Shown here one piece after another: positions 59,784-64,000 of a stretch of DNA of 64,000 bases (positions within the stretch are counted from its first letter, which is position 1; the number at the start of each line of letters is the position of its first letter). The notes beneath the pieces were generated by a model. The model was not told the origin of the DNA. It saw nothing but the letters and a program-made list of their open reading frames with translations, and did not search any database. Location of the stretch: NCBI GenBank assembly GCA_016214855.1, contig JACRMT010000002.1, forward strand, positions 149,826 through 213,825, read 5' to 3'. Made by a program: the position numbers and the translations under genes. The stretch is from Nitrospirota bacterium (GTDB lineage: Bacteria > Nitrospirota > Thermodesulfovibrionia > Thermodesulfovibrionales > UBA6898).

Positions 59784-60455
59784 ATGAGAAGACGCAGGGC
59801 CATCATTTTCGACGATGAACCTTCTGTAATTGAGCTGCTTGATGCTGTTCTGAGTAGAAGGGGATATGAGGTCATGTCCTTCAGTGAGCCTGTGGTCTGC
59901 CCGATTTTTGAGAACAACTCGACCGTCTGTGCCAGTGATTATCCCTGCGCCGATGTGCTAATTACTGACTTCAATATGCCGAACATGACCGGTATTGAAC
60001 TCCTTAAGAAGCAGATGGAGTGTGGATGCAGACTATCTAACAGGAATAAGGCACTGATCTCTGCGTGCCTTGACGACGAGTCCCAGAAGGCTTTAGAACA
60101 GCTTGGTTGCTCATATCTCAGCAAACCATTTCGCTTATCTGAGCTTTCTCTCTGGCTTGATGATTGCGAAAGACGCATTGATCTTTCTCTGCCTGTCGGG
60201 ATCAGGAGAAAAGAAAAGCGAACGCGCTTAACCATGGCTATTCACTACCAGGTGAATGCATCGGAACAGACGATGACCGGTATTGCGGTGGACTTCAGCC
60301 CATCCGGATTTTGCCTGAAGACGAACCATGACTTTCTCAGGGAACAGCGTATCAGGATTGTTGCATCACTGCCAAATTCCTGCTCAACAGGACATGTCCG
60401 TTGGTCGAAGATGACGGATGAAGGACTTTACCTGACGGGCTTCAGCTGCAGATGA
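59784..60455 (+). CDS. Receiver-PilZ response regulator
   Basis: About 223 residues from ATG 59784. The receiver domain (1-125) has FDDEPSV and phosphoacceptor Asp in LITDFNMPNMTG and Lys in LSKPFRL. A PilZ domain follows (about 140-223) with RKEKR and DFSPSG, so both c-di-GMP motifs are present. The output therefore depends on phosphorylation and c-di-GMP. Three cysteines crowd the receiver insertion (VVCPI, TVCASDYPCAD), which is unusual. Confidence 0.8.
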   Translation: MRRRRAIIFDDEPSVIELLDAVLSRRGYEVMSFSEPVVCPIFENNSTVCASDYPCADVLITDFNMPNMTGIELLKKQMECGCRLSNRNKALISACLDDESQKALEQLGCSYLSKPFRLSELSLWLDDCERRIDLSLPVGIRRKEKRTRLTMAIHYQVNASEQTMTGIAVDFSPSGFCLKTNHDFLREQRIRIVASLPNSCSTGHVRWSKMTDEGLYLTGFSCR

Positions 60456-60488
60456 TAGTTACCCTTGTTTGTTGATCTGGCAATTTGT

Positions 60489-61106
60489 ATGGACGAGCTT
60501 TCAAAAGAATATATGATCTCATTCTTTGACAAGAATCTTCAGCTCCACGGGGACAGGCCTGAAGCGGTCAAATGGAACGCTAAAGGACAGCGGCTGCACT
60601 TTCAAAGTCTTCTCGATATCGGACAGATTAGCGGCAGGAAGATCCTTGATTTCGGCTGCGGCAAGGGAGATCTTCTTCAGTTTTTCACGGACTGCGGTAT
60701 TCATGTCGATTATACCGGCTACGACATTAACGAAAACCTCATTTCCCTTGCGCAGAAAAAGTACGCTCTTGGGAAATTCAGGGTTTTTGATATAGGCAAG
60801 GACTCTCTCGATGAAGATTTTGACTACATTTTTCTCTGCGGTGTCTTTAATCTGAAAATATCAGGGCTTGATGAGATCATTGCGAAGACACTAGCAAGTC
60901 TCTTCAGGCATTGCCGTCTGGGCCTCGCCTTTAATGCTTTATCAGCGCTGAATCCACGCAAGGACTTTGAACTTCATTATACGTCACCAGAGGAACTTTT
61001 CAGTTTTGCGGTTAAGACCCTTTCTCCTTATGTTGCCCTGAGGCATGATAGAATGTTCTACGATTTTACGCTGTTCATCTATAAGGATCCGCAGCAGGGG
61101 GAATGA
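60489..61106 (+). CDS. Class I SAM-dependent methyltransferase
   Basis: About 205 residues. SAM-binding motif I LDFGCGKGDLLQFF (near 55) and acidic DINENLISLA; YIFLCGVFNLK near motif IV. A TTG at 60465 is an alternative start. The substrate is unknown. It follows the receiver-PilZ gene with a 33-bp gap. Confidence 0.78.
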   Translation: MDELSKEYMISFFDKNLQLHGDRPEAVKWNAKGQRLHFQSLLDIGQISGRKILDFGCGKGDLLQFFTDCGIHVDYTGYDINENLISLAQKKYALGKFRVFDIGKDSLDEDFDYIFLCGVFNLKISGLDEIIAKTLASLFRHCRLGLAFNALSALNPRKDFELHYTSPEELFSFAVKTLSPYVALRHDRMFYDFTLFIYKDPQQGE

Positions 61107-61192
61107 TCTCGGTGACTCAAGGGGTGGACAGTGCGGCATGGGACCTGAATACCGGATTTTGCATAAAAGAAGAATAACGGCCCGGGAAATCT

Positions 61193-61213
61193 GAGGGGGG
61201 GATGCCCCCCCTC
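61193..61213. terminator. Strong G/C hairpin after ferredoxin gene
   Basis: GAGGGGGG-G and C-CCCCCCTC arms with a 2-3 nt loop. It lies between the methyltransferase and the convergent ferredoxin. T-runs are short on both strands, so the terminator role is likely but not certain. Confidence 0.6.
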
Positions 61214-61225
61214 ATGTTGAACAAA

Positions 61226-61414
61226 TTACATTTCTTTGATTTCGATGCACTTGTCAGGACAGACTTCAACGCAGCTCATGCAGCCAACGCACTCTCCTGC
61301 CTGAAAGGGATCAGTCTTGCCGTTGGAACCCATCTGGTAAACCTGAACCGGACAGATGTTCACACATTCTCCACAGCCGGTGCAGCAATCCATGTTGACA
61401 TTGACTAAATACAT
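61226..61414 (-). CDS. 2[4Fe-4S] ferredoxin
   Basis: 62 residues with two CxxCxxCxxxCP motifs: CTGCGECVNICP and CVGCMSCVEVCP. It is a small electron carrier of the clostridial type. A GAGGAGG site stands before the ATG. The cupin gene lies 23 bp upstream on the same strand. It is intact, unlike the ferredoxin remnant at 49979. Confidence 0.93.
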   Translation of the reverse strand: MYLVNVNMDCCTGCGECVNICPVQVYQMGSNGKTDPFQAGECVGCMSCVEVCPDKCIEIKEM

Positions 61415-61437
61415 TGCAACCTCCTCATAATAGTGTA

Positions 61438-61752
61438 TTAATCGACAGGTGTTACCACTGCCATAACTACAAGTTTGCTGTTCTTGTCAGCCCTAAATCC
61501 GTGTTGCACCATAGGATCACAGAGAAGGCAGGTCTTTTCGTCGGCCTCAACTTCTTCTTCTCCTATAATAAACGTTCCTTTGCCTTCAACGCAATACATA
61601 AGCAGCCTCATTGGAGCCTTGTGCGGTTTTAGTTCCTGCCCTGACTCCAGGCACATGAGCGCAACCCTCATTTCCGGTTTGTCGGAAAGCATTTCCCTGC
61701 CGATCTTGTCAGGATAGAACGTAATGAGTTTTTTGAGATCAAGTATTTCCAT
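61438..61752 (-). CDS. Small cupin-domain protein
   Basis: 104 residues, one cupin barrel. His residues expected at the metal site are present at KPHKAPMRLL and VQHGF, with ADEKTCLL between. Function unknown. Paired with the downstream ferredoxin gene, so a redox role is possible. AAAGGAGG lies before the ATG. Confidence 0.75.
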   Translation of the reverse strand: MEILDLKKLITFYPDKIGREMLSDKPEMRVALMCLESGQELKPHKAPMRLLMYCVEGKGTFIIGEEEVEADEKTCLLCDPMVQHGFRADKNSKLVVMAVVTPVD

Positions 61753-61834
61753 GGTAGCCTCCTTTTCTGGTATTATTGCACAGGATCTGCCGGAAGGCTA
61801 TGACTCATATCATACGGGAACATATACTCAGCAA

Positions 61835-62506
61835 ATGAAATATTTTCACCTCATAGAGACGACCCCGAACGGGCTCAAGACTGTGAAGACCTTATTTGAA
61901 GCTATGAATGCTGACTGCAGGGTGTTTAATTCAGTTGAGGACGCGCTTGGTTCCGGCAAAATGCCTGATATGGTAATTCTTCTTGCCCAAAGGGAAGAGG
62001 AGGGTTATAGGAAAGATGTCCGCATGCTTTCATTGAATAGCAGTTATGGGAAAGTTCCGAGAGTAGCTGTTTTACCCATAAGTCTTTCGATGAAACGGAA
62101 GACCGCGGCTGTAATTGAAGGCGAGGCTGAGTTTCCGCTGCCTGTAGATAAAGAGAAATTCCTCTCCGCAATTGCAGCGTGTCTTAATATTTCGCAACGC
62201 AGGATCTGCCAGATCATTATTACGATCGTGGCCTCTGCCAGCAATCTTCAGTACTCCGGCATATCGATGGATTTCAGTGAAACAGGTATGGGATTTGAAA
62301 GCAGGGCTGATTTTTCGATCGGACAGGGTATCAAGACATCCTTCGTGAATCCCGGAACAAAGATCAGGCTCTTGCTGCAGGGAGAGGTGGCAAGAAAGGT
62401 GCCCACGACATCGGCAGACAGATTTCTGTACGGCATCCGCTTCGTGGATATGCAGAAGCAGGAGGCCGAGGAACTGCGAAGGTTTATTGCGGGCAAGAAA
62501 GATTAG
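61835..62506 (+). CDS. PilZ-domain protein with degenerate receiver-like N-terminus
   Basis: About 223 residues from ATG 61835. The first ~125 residues look like a worn receiver (VFNSVEDALGSG, MVILLAQREEEG) without the phospho-Asp pocket. The PilZ domain (about 130-215) keeps DFSETG but lacks RxxxR (SQRRICQI), so c-di-GMP binding is doubtful. Shares its architecture with the receiver-PilZ protein at 59784. Confidence 0.65.
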   Translation: MKYFHLIETTPNGLKTVKTLFEAMNADCRVFNSVEDALGSGKMPDMVILLAQREEEGYRKDVRMLSLNSSYGKVPRVAVLPISLSMKRKTAAVIEGEAEFPLPVDKEKFLSAIAACLNISQRRICQIIITIVASASNLQYSGISMDFSETGMGFESRADFSIGQGIKTSFVNPGTKIRLLLQGEVARKVPTTSADRFLYGIRFVDMQKQEAEELRRFIAGKKD

Positions 62507-62519
62507 TTCTGCCTGTCCT

Positions 62520-63716
<1,197 letters not shown>

Positions 63717-63781
63717 TTATACGGGAAACGCAGTAACAACGATAGCGAAGAACTGCTTTTAAGATTTCCTCATCAGGTCTC

Positions 63782-63811
63782 TTGACAAAATTAAAATGAT
63801 TTGTCTAAGAT
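63782..63811 (+). promoter_or_regulatory. rRNA operon promoter and boxA leader
   Basis: TTGACA (63782-63787), 18-bp spacer, TAAGAT (63806-63811). A boxA-like antitermination signal (CTCTTTGAGAACTG, near 63821-63834) follows, then 16S. NusB is encoded at 45471. Confidence 0.75.
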
Positions 63812-63887
63812 ACTCACTCGCTCTTTGAGAACTGAAAAAGGTGCGTAGCGTACCGTTGATTGAAAAATGAGTTTAAGAGAAACCAGT

Positions 63888-64000
<113 letters not shown>

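Overview
The window looks like a chromosomal segment of an anaerobic or microaerophilic Gram-negative bacterium. It carries outer-membrane beta-barrels, lipoproteins, a multiheme cytochrome, DsrE/F/H-type sulfur proteins, an SQR-like flavoprotein, many PAS/PilZ sensor proteins and UGA-decoded selenoproteins. This mix suggests Nitrospirota (Thermodesulfovibrionia-like) or Desulfobacterota. That placement is an inference from gene content; only the first ~113 bases of a 16S rRNA gene are present, at the right edge.

Layout. 1-3 kb: tail of an APC permease, a GAF histidine kinase, and a PIN/ribbon-helix-helix toxin-antitoxin pair between two 129-bp direct repeats of the kinase 3' end. 3-9.4 kb (minus): a CHASE2 adenylate/guanylate cyclase, a FecR-TPR-beta-barrel protein, and two small proteins sharing an unusual Cys/Trp C-terminus. 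9.5-24.4 kb: Cys-repeat protein, CDF transporter, YkgJ protein, OmpR/BaeS-type two-component system with a triheme cytochrome downstream, a PilZ-PAS hybrid kinase, an HlyD/ABC-2 exporter operon, a WYL regulator, tRNA-Ala, a ferritin-like protein, and secreted or transglutaminase-like proteins. 24.6 kb: an orphan promoter-terminator unit that looks like a small RNA.

25.2-39.1 kb (minus) is the most unusual part: about 19 closely spaced genes, five of which have an in-frame UGA that is best read as selenocysteine. They are SelD itself, a CCG-domain Fe-S oxidoreductase (CPUC), a DsrE-family protein, and two small thioredoxin-like proteins (GKRU/GNRU). Each UGA is followed 11-26 nt downstream by a hairpin with GU in its loop, as in bacterial SECIS elements. 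The same run holds a cysteine desulfurase, a TauE/SafE permease, DsrF, DsrH and a second DsrE-like protein, an SQR-like flavoprotein, three ArsR regulators and an MMPL exporter / LolA-like / DUF1302 outer-membrane set. Together they suggest a metalloregulated sulfur- or selenium-handling pathway that relies on selenoproteins. Standard gene calling would truncate SelD, the Fe-S protein and DsrE, shorten the 87-aa protein and miss the 84-aa protein.

39.2-45.9 kb (plus) is a housekeeping run: ROK kinase, lepA, lepB, a DUF4845-like protein, ribE, ribBA, ribH, nusB. 45.9-52 kb (mostly minus): hybrid kinase with a degenerate ATP site, tRNA-Pro, TPR lipoprotein, CYTH protein, a decayed ferredoxin, and a NifA-like sigma-54 activator. 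51.8-55.8 kb (plus): Nramp transporter, glutamine amidotransferase, glnB, glnA. 55.9-63.7 kb: small secreted proteins, YhcH, RecD2, REC-PilZ and PilZ proteins, a methyltransferase, ferredoxin, cupin, and tgt with an in-frame palindromic insertion. The window ends in an rRNA promoter and the start of 16S rRNA, which appears to carry a repeat in its V1 region.
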